Positions 41,809 to 51,591 of a stretch of DNA of 64,000 nt are shown here, piece by piece (positions within the stretch are counted from its first letter, which is position 1; each line of letters begins with the position of its first letter). Position numbers and translations under genes: made by a program. Source of the stretch: Entoloma clypeatum (taxonomy: Eukaryota; Basidiomycota; Agaricomycetes; Agaricales; Entolomataceae); contig OY751487.1 of assembly GCA_963565915.1 (NCBI GenBank), positions 1,364,001 through 1,428,000 on the forward strand. Direction: 5' to 3'. The notes below the pieces were generated by a model that saw nothing but the letters and a program-made list of their open reading frames with translations, was not told the DNA's origin and did no database searches.

Positions 41809-42530
41809 TGTTATATCCGTCTCCGAATCTCCGATCCACTCCGATCGTCCTCCGACTTTCCGGACTTTCCGGACATCCGTTACCTCCGCATCTCTGCACG
41901 TTGCCATCATGCATTTCATATTCATAACTCCATGCCTTTATGCATTTCATATTCATATTCCCGTTTACTTATGCATCGCCTTTTCCGCATGGTCCATTGA
42001 CCGACATCTCCGATGTTCGTTACAGTCGCTGGCAACTTACGCCACAACTCCAGACCTACTCCGACCATCTCCGTAAAGTAATCTCATTTAGATATTTAAG
42101 CTTGTACCATACCTGTAGTTCCTCAGTTCGAATATCAACAAAGTTCACTCCTCTACTCCCCGTTCATGCCAGAGATCCTCGCTGTGGTACAATACGCCGA
42201 CGACATCCTCATCTACTGCTCTTCCTCCATCGTTACCCTTCGACGAGCTCAGTACTGTGTCCGAGTCACAACTCCGACGTCGTCCGACCATTTCCACGTC
42301 AACGTGTCTCTCACCGAGATCTTTCCGAGGACCTCCGCATCTCTGACCTCTCCTCCGACCTCCTGAAATTGGGACACCTTATCCAACAAACGGCGGCGCA
42401 ACACATACGTTGAAGCCACGTCCCTCCCCTTCGTCGTTCCTCCGCATTCCCAGAGTTCCGCTCCGGCCTCAGTCCTTCGTCCGACCTCCGACGGACTCCG
42501 ACGAAGCTCCGACTTTTCACCTACTTAACA
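41809..42530 (+). repeat. 3' LTR of gypsy E
   Basis: Same length as the 5' LTR (722 bp). By direct comparison there are 8 differences, each C/T or G/A at a CpG (for example CATCTG/CATCCG, GGTCCG/GGTCCA, CCCGG/CCCAG). Some decays are in the 5' copy, others in the 3' copy. Confidence 0.95.
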
Positions 42531-42535
42531 GTCAG

Positions 42536-43183
42536 GGGACTCGTCGGCGGAATCGGTGGCAAAACATTCGGGGTATTTCCTCTGTAGATCTCTAAGGAAT
42601 CTCTGTTCCTGCGCGTCTGTTGGTCGCGAGAAGGGGTCAAGTCTCTCGTTTCGTGCCCAACAGTTATACTCGGTCTGTTGCTCGTTGGTGGTGAAGTGGG
42701 CGTAGATCTGCTGCTTCGAGTAAGACGTGGCGATGCGGCTCTGGGACGTCTCGATGTGAGCGTCCTAATCAATCTTCTGATAACGGTTGTCTGGACACCG
42801 ATAAACTCTCTGATCTCTGTGATCCGACCTGTCTGAGGTCCTTCTTGAACGGGAAAGCTTTCGAGTTCGTTCTGTCAGGCGTTGTAACGCGCGATCTGGT
42901 GTTGCCGAGCAAGATGGATGCTCTCTGCTATCTCGCCGTGGGGGCGATGCTCGTCGTTGTCTAGTTCTTCGTCAAGCACCTGCTGTAGGATGCGACGGAT
43001 CTCCGATTCGATGTACTGCTGGATGAGTGTAAAATCGATACTGTCTCGAGGACTTAGCTCCTCCTGTCAGGCTTCTGGCGTGCTGAATGGGTTACTGGTG
43101 AAGTCTTCAAAGAAGCGCGACGTCTTGACTCGTCTGGTTCTTGCTCTCTTCGCTCTGGGCGAACCTAACGAGATTTAGCAACT
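42536..43183 (-). pseudogene. Gag leader region of gypsy D
   Basis: This is the continuation of gypsy D beyond the E insertion. It matches the gypsy C leader (23348-23998): the same protein-like segments (EELSPRDSIDFTLIQQYIESEIRR, EIAESIHLARQHQIARYN), the same two TGA codons, and the self-priming site AGATTTAGCAA (43171-43181, minus-strand primer site) next to the LTR. Confidence 0.7.
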
Positions 43184-43585
43184 TGTTATGCTTAACAAAC
43201 CGTTCCAAGGTTCGGGCAGAGTATGCAGGAAAGTGGAAAGGCGAAGAGCAAAGTGATTGCTAAATCTAAGGAATCTACTATAGTACAAGAGGTTTATATA
43301 GGTACTGACTATAGGCGGTAGCGGATGAGTCAGTACTGCGGAAGGCAGTGCGCATGAGTAAGGCGACTGCGGAAGGCTATGTACAGTGAGTAAGCTGACT
43401 GCGGAAAGCGAGTCAGCGTGGGAGCGAAGTATACTAAAGGGGATGACGAAGTAATGTAATGAGTCAGACTGGGAATCGAAGGTTGCGAAAGTAGACATTA
43501 GACATAGTAAGTTCGTAAGAGGGCGCCGAGTCGGGCCGATAAGTAAAAGATATGACGTGGTCCTCATACTGTAGAGTCCGTAACA
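43184..43585 (-). repeat. 5' LTR of gypsy D
   Basis: A 402-bp LTR, minus orientation, next to the ACCAT duplication. It shares R/U5 and the TTCCGCAG/TGACTCA array with gypsy C, but the first 150 bp or so of U3 is different (TGTTACGGACTCTACAGTATG...). Confidence 0.93.
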
Positions 43586-43590
43586 ACCAT

Positions 43591-44439
43591 CATACACTCC
43601 CCATGGCCGTCGTGGACGACATGTTCCCCATATGTCATTTGGCATGGTGAGTCGGTCTTGTGGTCAGTGTGCGTCGTTTACTTACGCCTCATATCCTGTG
43701 GTGTGGTACATCACGTTTGGCATTGATGGGGATTCGGGGTAAGTCAATGTGGGGTGGTGAGTGGTGTTCAGCGTTAGTGGGGTGTGGGGATGTCAGGGTC
43801 ATGGTCTTTAGTTGATGGTGGGCTGTGGTCTTGAGCCGGTATTGGGCGTGGTATGGGAAGAAGGAAGATCAACAATGATCAACATTCAACCCCAGTGGAA
43901 ATCGGGTCGGCTGTGATTGTGATTTTTTGCCAATTTTTCAGGGCTTTTTCAGGGCTGAGTGGATTAAAATTGGTTTAAATGGCAAAATTGATGGTTCCCA
44001 CTCAAACCCTAAAAGTTGAACCATTTGTGGGTCATATCGGGGAACTCGAGGGGTTTGATCAGGGTTTCTTAGGGGGTTTTTCAGTTCCAAGTCGGTTCTG
44101 ATTGGTCGAGAAACAGGACTGAGCCCTTACTGAGCGGGAATCGGCTGGGAAGAATGATTGGATTTCAAGATAATTCCACCCAAACATAATAAGTTGGATG
44201 GTTTATCAGTTAACTCAAATATCCCATTTGAACCTGATGAAAGCCCTGAAAAATCATGATCCCAGTCGACCTGATTTTGACTGGGGTTCAACCCTCGGTG
44301 GTTGCCGTGGTGTGCCACACAAACAAACATCAGCAATGGACTTGTCAATTTTTTTGACAAGTCCTTGTGTTTGTTTGTGTGCAGTTGGCAAACCCCGAGG
44401 GTTGATCCTCCTTATTCCCCAATGCCAAATACAACACCC
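43591..44439. other. Gene-free stretch right of gypsy D, with a long hairpin
   Basis: No gene is visible. A 118-bp inverted repeat is centred near 44347 (44288-44405): outer arms TCAACCCTCGG / CCGAGGGTTGA, middle arms CACACAAACAAACA-like, and an inner perfect stem GGACTTGTCAA / TTGACAAGTCC around a T run. It resembles a small MITE or a cruciform-forming repeat. The rest is G/T-rich, low-information DNA. Confidence 0.5.
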
Positions 44440-44553
44440 CCATTGCCCAATGGCCATCTCTCATCGCCAATGGTTGTCCCTCGCGTCCAACGGCTCCCTC
44501 TCGTCCCCTATGGCCTCCTCTCGTGCCCTGCAGCTGCCTCTCACCCCCAATGC
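44440..44553 (-). repeat. GTTGGGC minisatellite, array 2 (left half)
   Basis: Units such as CCCAATGGCCATCTCTCAT (reverse strand of the GTTGGGC unit) run up to the LINE fragment at 44554 and resume at 45335-45545. The LINE split one array; TCTCACCCCCAATGC is duplicated on both sides (44539-44553, 45335-45349). Confidence 0.7.
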
Positions 44554-45334
44554 TTTTTTTTTTTTTTTTTTTTTTTTTGGATCAACAATTTATATAGCGG
44601 TATACTATGGGTACAGTCCGCTTGACATAGAGTAAACTACATCGGTCCGAGGACCTACGTACGCAGGAAGAACAAGCGGCGCAAAGCTCCGTCGAGCTGA
44701 AAAGTCCTCACGCCAGGACGGGGGAGTCTGTTATAAACAAACGCGTTAGTATGTGCACCCGAGTATTCGGTCGCGCGATACAAGAGCACTCCAACCTTGT
44801 GAGGTTGGCCGTTAGCGGCGCTGGGGGGTGTCTGCGCCCTGCCCCCCAAAGAAGCGCCTGTGCGGTTCTTATCCTTCGATCGTGTTCGCTTGCCAGAGGG
44901 GGCTGCACCCCTTTGAACCCAGCGCGCTACCACGCAACTACCGCCAACGGTTGTGTTGGGCGTTGGACGATCCCGGAAGGCAAATGCCCCTGGGTTATCC
45001 ATGATAAATTTCCCGAAGACGTCCCAGATGGGAGAGTTCCTCGAGAAGGTGGGCATGTCTGGTGGCCTGGTGGGGTGATGCAGACATTTGTAGAGAACGT
45101 GGGCGAAGTCCTCGGCGGACCTCTGACCACAGTCGCATTGTTCAGCCTTGTCACCAATGTTGAACCTATGTCTATAGTGGCCAATTGGGGCGTGGCTGGT
45201 GAGGCCACGGACCATTTGGGCCGTGAGGGATTGGGAGTGACCCACATCCTTAAGCCATGTACCGCCCTTGAGGTGGGACGGCTTCATACGTTTGGCCCGA
45301 GCGTGGTCTTGGCATCTGACGCACGATCTCGGGA
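44554..45334 (-). mobile_element. LINE copy 2, heavily 5'-truncated
   Basis: The 781-bp fragment begins on the + strand with a T run (the poly(A) tail read backwards). It is flanked by a 15-bp perfect duplication TCTCACCCCCAATGC. The sequence matches the last 700 bp or so of the LINE at 2894-6230, including the 3' tail. Truncation is within the region after RNase H. Confidence 0.93.
44655..45287 (-). pseudogene. LINE ORF2 C-terminal fragment
   Basis: This 210-codon open frame matches the C-terminus of the LINE ORF2 at 2947-6129, including the motif CDCG...HVLYKC and the tail ending GALRRLFFLRT. It has no RT or RNase H and no element promoter, so it is a dead end of an insertion. Confidence 0.9.
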
Positions 45335-45545
45335 TCTCACCCCCAATGCCCTCCTCTCATGTCCAATGGGGGGTCTCTCATCACCAACACTCATCTCTCG
45401 CGTCCAACAGCCATGTCCTGTCCCCTATGGCCTACTCTCACCCCCAACGGCTCCCCCTCATCCCCTACAGCCTCCCCGCGTGCCCAATGGCCGTTTCTTG
45501 TTGCCCACGGCTGTCTCTCGCGCCCAAGGGCCTGTTGAAACCAAA
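45335..45545 (-). repeat. GTTGGGC minisatellite, array 2 (right half)
   Basis: The array interrupted by LINE copy 2 continues here with CCCAATGCCC, CCAACAGCC and CCCAATGGCC cores at about 20-22 bp spacing. Confidence 0.7.
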
Positions 45546-45919
45546 CCAGACTGCAGCCAGTCTACCCCCTTCCCAAGAAGGTCCCATGTCCCCACATATC
45601 AGGATGGTGACAACGCCGGCGATGACAAGCAACGGGACCAAAAGAAAAAAATGATGAGGGACCACAGCAATGACCGCGGCCACGCAAAGACCACCAGGCG
45701 AGTGGGTGGGTGGGGGGGGGGGTTTATTTGGTTGAGAAAAACCTGACAGTGGTCGTAGCAATGGTACTAGTTATACAGATTTCAATATGTCCTTGTCTCG
45801 AGAGTATGTTACCAAGATGTAGTAGTACATTCAATGATATTTTTTCATAATGACTATTTGTGTGAAATGAATTGAGTAGACTGACATATAAACCTATTCT
45901 ACAGCAGCCTCCTGAAGGC
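45546..45919. other. Gene-free stretch
   Basis: Nothing recognisable apart from a short G run near 45711-45722 and AT-rich DNA after it. Confidence 0.4.
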
Positions 45920-46130
45920 TCCATAGTGCTCTGTAACATTCTACACTATGATGGTATAGGGATTTGAGTAGGTTTAAAGAGCTCAGAGGTTGCTATGAAG
46001 TGCTCTGGAATGCTATGGAGTTCCCACATGATGCTATGGAATGCTCCATACCTCACAGTGGGCACTCTAAACAAGAGAACCTTTGCTATGGTGCTATGAT
46101 GCTATAGGATATTATAGACTGGTCCCAACT
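45920..46130. repeat. TGCTATGG-type degenerate repeat
   Basis: Repeated TGCTATGG/TGCTCTGGAATGC units, the reverse strand of the CATAGCA repeat at 22440-22571. It again lies beside a GTTGGGC array. Confidence 0.55.
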
Positions 46131-46149
46131 GCTTCAGAACAGACCCCCA

Positions 46150-46375
46150 GATTGCTGATGATTGGGCACGAGAGAGAGCCGTTGGGTACGAAGTAAGGCC
46201 ATTGGGCACAAGGCACGCCCGTTAAACATAAAAGGAGGGCTGCTGGACATGAAGGGAGCAGTTGGGCATGAAGCAAGGCCGTTGGGCATGAGACACAGCC
46301 ATTGGGCATGAGGGACGGCCATCAGGAGTGAAAGGAGGGCCGTTGGGCACAAGGGGAGCCATTGGGAGAAGAGAG
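46150..46375 (+). repeat. GTTGGGC minisatellite, array 3
   Basis: About ten degenerate units of about 20-22 bp (GCCGTTGGGCATGAGGCAC-like). Confidence 0.75.
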
Positions 46376-46789
46376 CACCACAGTTGTGGAATGACAGATG
46401 GGAGGGGAAGAAGACAAACCTTGGATCATTACCATTGTTGTTGTGCAACAGAAGTTGCCGTGACACGTCATGCCCAGTCAAAATCGGATCACGGTTCCAG
46501 ATGGGGAAATCAGGCGAAATCCGGCCCCTATGTGATTTTTCCCAGATGGACCCACTGAGAACCTGCTGTTCCAAAAAAAACAGATATCTTGCCTAAAATC
46601 TGTGAATGGATGGGGTTAAGTGGGTCAAAAACAGGTGCTGATGTCTGATTGGGTTTTCAGGGTTGTTTTTGGGGAATTTTCAGTTGGTTCACTTTTAGTT
46701 GTAGATGATGGTTTTTAATAATTTGATTCACTATACTAATATAATACAAAATGACTACAAACTATACTATATATAAACTAATTTGAGCA

Positions 46790-47110
46790 CGAGGCGTTGG
46801 ACGCGAGGGGTGGTCATTGGACATGAGGGGCAGCCGTTGGACACAAGGAGCCGCCGTTGGGCATGAAGGAAGGTGGTTGGATGCAAGGGGAAGCCGTAGG
46901 GCAGGAGACGTGGCTGTTGGGCATGAGGGATGGTCATTGGGAACAAGGGATGGTCGTTGGGCATGGGGAATGGCCATTGGGCAGGAGGCGCGGCCGTTGG
47001 GCGCAAGGAAGGTGGTTGGGCAGGAGACGTGGCCCTTGGGCAACCGGGATGGCCATTGGGCACAGAGGTAGGCCCTTGGGCAAGAAACGCAGCAGTTGGG
47101 CACGAGGGGT
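46790..47110 (+). repeat. GTTGGGC minisatellite, array 4 (longest)
   Basis: About sixteen consecutive units of 19-21 bp, core GGCCGTTGGGCATGAGGGAT. This is the clearest array. Related sequence in opposite orientations, containing CCGATTTTGACTGGGC, lies on both sides (reverse strand near 46476, forward near 47446). Confidence 0.8.
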
Positions 47111-47119
47111 GGCTGTTGA

Positions 47120-48209
47120 GCCCACGAACCGGGCGATGATTGATGACAGGGGCAGAGCAAGGGGAGGCGTTGTGGGAAGTGGTTGGCAGTGGTTACATAC
47201 TTAAAATTTTAAAGTTCAAATGACTCGCTTCAGCGAGTTGAATTGGAGTTTGAATTGACTTGAAAAATCTTGAGTGTGCCAGCATAATGTGTTGTTGGTG
47301 TGAAGTCCAAACAGGTGCAACACACCTTTTTGTTGCAAGGCTGGGAATTCCAGGACCATCAGGAAATTTCCCGATGGTGTCTCAATTCCCAACTTTTCCT
47401 GTCAGGGACCCCCTCAATCCCACAAGGGCCAGATTCCACCAGGTCCGATTTTGACTGGGCGTCATGTGTCATGTGTCATGGCAACATCTGAACATTCCAA
47501 CGTCAACAGACAGACCTTCTCCCATAGCACCTCACACCACCCACACCTACGCATCTCGCCCCATTGTGCGAAGCCACCCCACGCCAACAATGTGAACCTC
47601 ACCCACACTGCCACAAACCACATATGCCCAGTTCCTGTGACACAATGATGCAAACATACTCTTGAGGAGCGCAGGGTATGGGGGTGTGAAGAAGGAGGTG
47701 TATGCTTTGCCTGTCTTTTGGATGAGGGCCCCTTTGTTTTTATATGAGTGACGATGTCCTTGTCGCAACACACTCCTTTTTTTTCCATTTGTGAGGATGT
47801 AATATAATACTAATATTATCACAATGTTAGAATCTTTCTACGTAAAAATGTTTTTATTCCAGCTCGTGAACATTTTTGCTGAATAATTCAAAGATGTTGT
47901 CCCGAAGCTGCTCTGAGACAAAGCTGATTAAAGATGTTTTCTATAAGTTGAAGCTGCTAAAAGCTGCTTTTCATAAGCTGTAAGATGCTATAAGCTGAAA
48001 GTGCCAAAATGCTGATGTTCTCCCCATTCCTCAGTTTCTGACTGCTTTTTAGCTTATTTAATCAGAGTATACCTCAAGAGAATCATTGGTAATAAGTCTT
48101 GGTATATTATACTGTGTATTAGAAGTAGTATACATGTATCTAACTTATAATATGTGTGTACAGGTAAGGGGAAGGGGGTGGTGTTGATGTTATGTGTATG
48201 TAGGGTAAT
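47120..48209. other. Gene-free stretch with an AGCTGCT repeat (47880-48018)
   Basis: I see no gene. A hairpin-forming segment (GGGAATT...ACCATC / GATGGT...AATTCCC, 47340-47390) is followed by CCGATTTTGACTGGGC at 47446. At 47880-48018, on the minus strand, is the second copy of the repeat that begins CATCAGCATTTTGGCAC and contains AGCTGCT/AGCTTATA units. Confidence 0.5.
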
Positions 48210-48611
48210 TGTTATGCTTAACAAACCGTTCCAAGGTTCGGGCAGAGTATGCAGGAAAGTGGAAAGGCGAAGAGCAAAGTGATTGCTAAATCTAAGGAAT
48301 CTACTATAGTACAAGAGGTTTATATAGGTACTGACTATAGGCGGTAGCGGATGAGTCAGTACTGCGGAAGGCAGTGCGCATGAGTAAGGCGACTGCGGAA
48401 GGCTATGTACAGTGAGTAAGCTGACTGCAGACAGCGAGTCAGCGCGGGAGCGAAGTATACTAAAGGGGATGATGAAGTAATGTAGTGAGTCAGACTGGGA
48501 ATCGAAGGTTGCGAAAGTAGACATTAGACATAGTAAGTTCGTAAGAGGGCGCCAAGCCGGGCTGATAAGTAAAAGTGATGACGTCGTCCACATACCATAG
48601 AGTCTGTAACA
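48210..48611 (-). repeat. 3' LTR of gypsy F
   Basis: A D-type LTR of 402 bp (minus orientation), bounded by TGTTATGCTTAACA at 48210 and CTGTAACA at 48611, next to the purine tract (AGGGGAACA on the minus strand). Confidence 0.9.
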
Positions 48612-48645
48612 TGTTCCCCTCTTCAAGCTCTGTGTCCTCACAGAG

Positions 48646-49017
48646 TCATTGTCCCCATCCCTCATTGTTGCCGGGATCGGACCAGTTTGGACTCTCCTTG
48701 AGGCTCCAATCATATATCAGCTCCTCATTGATGGCAACGGCGAGTTCGAGGCCCTTGATAGCCAGCCGAATATGTCGATTTTCGATGACAAGGGTGCTGG
48801 TGTAATTTCTGAGAATTTGTTTCTCCTCGGGACTCGGGGCAATGGGGAGGTTGGACAGTGAGTGGAGGCGGATATGCATCTGACGATGAAGGAGGTCGGC
48901 AAGGGAAGTTTCGAGGGCATGGATCTGGTCTCTCATGGAGAGTGCTTCGTTCATGAGGGCAGCGATGGCGGGGTTGATGTCGGTGGTGGAGGTGGAGGTA
49001 GTGGTGGTGTTAGACAT
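48646..49017 (-). CDS. Gypsy F accessory ORF (123 aa)
   Basis: An intact version of the accessory protein seen in C and D: MSNTTTTSTSTTDINPAIAAL at the start, a helical Q/H/L-rich segment (SMRDQIHALETSLADLLHRQM), then EEKQILRNYTSTLVIENR, an IKGLELAVAINEELIYDW helix and a C-terminal tail ending DPGNNEGWGQ. It lies between the chromodomain and the 3' LTR. The frame is open although gag and pol of this copy are largely deleted. The role is unknown; the heptad-like spacing of Leu/Ile suggests oligomerisation. Confidence 0.75.
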   Translation of the reverse strand: MSNTTTTSTSTTDINPAIAALMNEALSMRDQIHALETSLADLLHRQMHIRLHSLSNLPIAPSPEEKQILRNYTSTLVIENRHIRLAIKGLELAVAINEELIYDWSLKESPNWSDPGNNEGWGQ

Positions 49018-49149
49018 GGTGGCGAGGGGGGTTGAGAGATAGAAGAAGAATGGGGAGGCTATATTGGGCAGGGAAAGGACTAGAGTGGGGAACTCGGTGT
49101 GTAGTTGACTGATGAGGTCGGTACTGTTGTGGCTTTCAAAAAATGTCTT

Positions 49150-50916
49150 TTATTGTGGGCGAGACGGGTTCTGCCGATGGAAATCATGGATCAGATCTTG
49201 AGTGTTCTGAACGTTGGTTTGAGGTTCCCATGTGTTCTCTTCTGGGCCATATCCTTCCCACTGGACGAGGTACTGGATCTTTCCACGGAACTTTTGAGAG
49301 TCTAGGATCGTAAACACATGGTACTCTTCTCATCCTTCGACAATGATCGGATCAGGGGCTGGTTTTTTTTCTGGATGGCATACTTCAGAATTTCATATGG
49401 TGACAACAGGGTCTCGTTGAACACAGGGTGAATCATCTTCCAAGTCTTTGGAAGATCAAGAAGATATGCACTAGCTCCTTTCTTCTCTAGGACTTTGAAT
49501 GGTCCATGTCGGAGTGCATCGAGTTTCTTTGAGGGGCGATCGGTCCTGATGTTAGTCCCTTCCAGCCACACCTTGGCTCCGATGCGGTAGTTCCAAGAAG
49601 GACTTCGCCATGTGTCAACTGTCTTCTTCATCTGATCCTGTGCTTGTTTCAGCGCAGCATTGGCTTCTTCTCGTGCCTGTTTAAGTTTTTTCAAGAAGTC
49701 GTTGGCAGCCGGATTAGTATCTTCTAACACGAGCTCTCCCTTCCACGGATGTAAACCGTAGTTGAGGTAGAATGGGGTGTGCTTCGTCGCCTGATGTTCT
49801 TTGTCATTGTACTGGAACTCTGCAATTGCAATCCACTCAGCCCAATCATCCTGTAGATGGTTGACAAAGTTTCGTAAGAACACTTCCGTTTCCTGATGTG
49901 ATCGCTCGGCCTGTCCATCAGTCTGTGGGTGGTATGCGGTGGACAGGTTCCTCTTGATCCCTAGCATGCGGCAGAGTATCTCCATGACCTTCGCGGCGAA
50001 CTGTGGTCCCCTATCGCTGATGATCTTCTTGGGGATCCCATGAAGCTTCCATATCTGATCCTGATAGATCTTGGCTAATCCTTCAGCTGATAATTCCACA
50101 GTTGTCCGAATGAGGTGAAGCATCTTTGAATGTCTATCCGTGATGACCAGAATCGCGTTTTTTCCATCAGATTCTGGTATCGGTCCCACAACGTCGATTC
50201 CTATGTCTTCCCATGGGTGACTTGGTGCTGCATGGGGATGTAGCGGAGCATGTCGCTTCTGTTGGTTGATCTTGTTGCCTTGACAAGTGTCGCAACCCTT
50301 CACATACTTCTTTACATCATGCAGGATGGTAGGCCACCAGTAGGTGCGGGTGAGGAGTTCATGTGTTCGGTATTCGAAGTCATAGTCTTGTAACTTCATT
50401 TTCCAGTGTCGCTGTCGTTGATTCAGGTCCTGAGGATGACGGCAATATTCCAGGTTCTTGTGATCGGTCAAGATCTCGAAACGTTCCCTGGCTTCGAGCA
50501 GATAGTGTCTCCAATCTTTCAATGCTTCCATGACCGCCAGGAGTTCCTTGTCATATATCTCGTAATTCTGTTCGGCCGCGGACATGGTCCATGAGAAGAA
50601 CGCGATGGGGTGCCATTTGTTGTCTTGCTTCTGAGAGAGTACTGCTCCAATTGCATAGCCCGATGCATCGGTTTCAACCCTGAACTGTCCCTCTGGTTTT
50701 GATAATGCCAAGACTGGTGCCGATGTAATTGCCCATATGAGACCTTCAAAGGCTTGTTGCTCTGTTGGTCCCCAAGTAAATGCTGTACTGCCTGTGAGCG
50801 CGGTGAGAGGTTTTGCGATGTTTGAGTACCCTTCAATAAAACGTCGATAGAAGTTAGCAAATCCAAGGAACTTCTGAACTTCCTTTTTTGATGTGGGTGC
50901 TCGCCAGTTTCGAATT
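49150..50916 (-). pseudogene. Gypsy F pol, 3' part (RNase H fragment, integrase, chromodomain)
   Basis: Reading on the minus strand from the copia insertion: TIRNWRAPTSKKEVQKFLGFANF, RNase H (ETDASGYAIGAVLS), then KLQDYDFE joined directly to YRTHELLTRTYWW, an internal deletion of about 150 codons covering the end of RNase H and the HH half of the integrase zinc region. CDTCQGNK, the DDE core (SDRGPQF) and the linker follow. A frame change near 49370 moves the chromodomain (about 49195-49330) into another frame. Confidence 0.85.
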
Positions 50917-50921
50917 GTATC

Positions 50922-51230
50922 TGTTGAAACTTTTCCCATCACGTAGATTAGATTAGATTAGATTACATCACGTGACCTTTACATATCTTCATTACATACT
51001 TGTTTGGTTGGTACAAACAGTAGTACAGTATATAAGACCAGGAAACTGTCAATACCAACAAGTTGTCTCTTGACTCTTAACCAGCTCCATCGCTCTTACC
51101 AGCCTCAACCGCTCTCACCAGCCTCACCCCTCCCAAACCATGTAAGTGGCTAGAACGGTTATGTAGAGTACTTCCACTGTAGCTGGTTGCTCAGTACATC
51201 TGTGGCTAACGCCCAGGTGGAACTTCAACA
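50922..51230 (+). repeat. 5' LTR of the copia element
   Basis: TGTTGAAACTTTTCCC to AACTTCAACA. It contains a short (GATTA)n run between two CATCACG copies and a TATA box (AGTATATAAGACC near 51028). Confidence 0.95.
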
Positions 51231-51242
51231 GGTTATGGGCCC
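51231..51242 (+). promoter_or_regulatory. Primer-binding site matching the initiator tRNA-Met anticodon arm
   Basis: GGTTATGGGCCC directly follows the 5' LTR. It is complementary to the anticodon stem-loop of eukaryotic initiator tRNA-Met (GGGCCCAUAACC), as in Drosophila copia and yeast Ty5, which are primed by a tRNA half-molecule rather than by the tRNA 3' end. Confidence 0.8.
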
Positions 51243-51591
51243 CGGATAGCAGAGGGACCTGGGAAACGCTGGCAACAGCGAGTACCTGCCCACTCTACCC
51301 TGGTTGGCAAAGAACCGATCGAAAGATCTAGGTTCTGAGTCATACTTCTTCACATATGAACCTGGGAACGTCATTACGACAAGTACCTGTCATGAGACGT
51401 CCCTAAGGGGATTGACCTAGTACACTCCATGTGGAAACGTTGATCGCACCTTATACGTTTCTGACATATAAAGGGTTTTCCCATGACCGCTATTCCTGAA
51501 GGGAATATGTCATAAGGAATCATTCAATTGTTTTCTCGAATCATATTCATAACACATCACTGATTGAGAACCCTTTTTAGATTCATTCAAA

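Larger units (their letters stand above)
35089..42530 (+). mobile_element. Ty3/gypsy E, full length, with an antisense Zn2Cys6-like gene
   Basis: This 7442-bp element has 722-bp LTRs (35089-35810, 41809-42530) and the duplication GTCAG (35084-35088, 42531-42535). It contains an open gag, an open pol joined by an apparent -1 frameshift, and a spliced gene on the opposite strand between pol and the 3' LTR. The purine tract AAGAGGGGAA precedes the 3' LTR. The LTRs differ at 8 positions, all CpG transitions. The sense strand is saturated with TCCG in coding and non-coding parts alike. It inserted into the leader of gypsy D. The coding capacity looks complete. Confidence 0.95.
22577..43585 (-). 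mobile_element. Ty3/gypsy D (minus strand), containing gypsy C, gypsy E and a solo LTR
   Basis: The outer limits are TGTTATGCTTAACA at 22577 and ...GTAACA at 43585, flanked by the same 5 bp, ACCAT (22572-22576 and 43586-43590). On the minus strand the order is 5' LTR (43184-43585), leader, gag, pol, accessory ORF and 3' LTR. Three later insertions split it: gypsy C (22973-29545), a probable solo LTR (32325-32673) and gypsy E (35089-42530). Subtracting these and their duplications leaves about 6630 bp, close to the 6573 bp of its relative gypsy C. Pol carries nonsense codons, so it is inactive. Confidence 0.93.

Noticed and set aside
46762..47204. Long overlapping open frames on both strands (PNGH.., CPTA..HAQ repeats)
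   Set aside because: They follow the 20-bp minisatellite unit, exist in several frames at once, and show no domain or start context.
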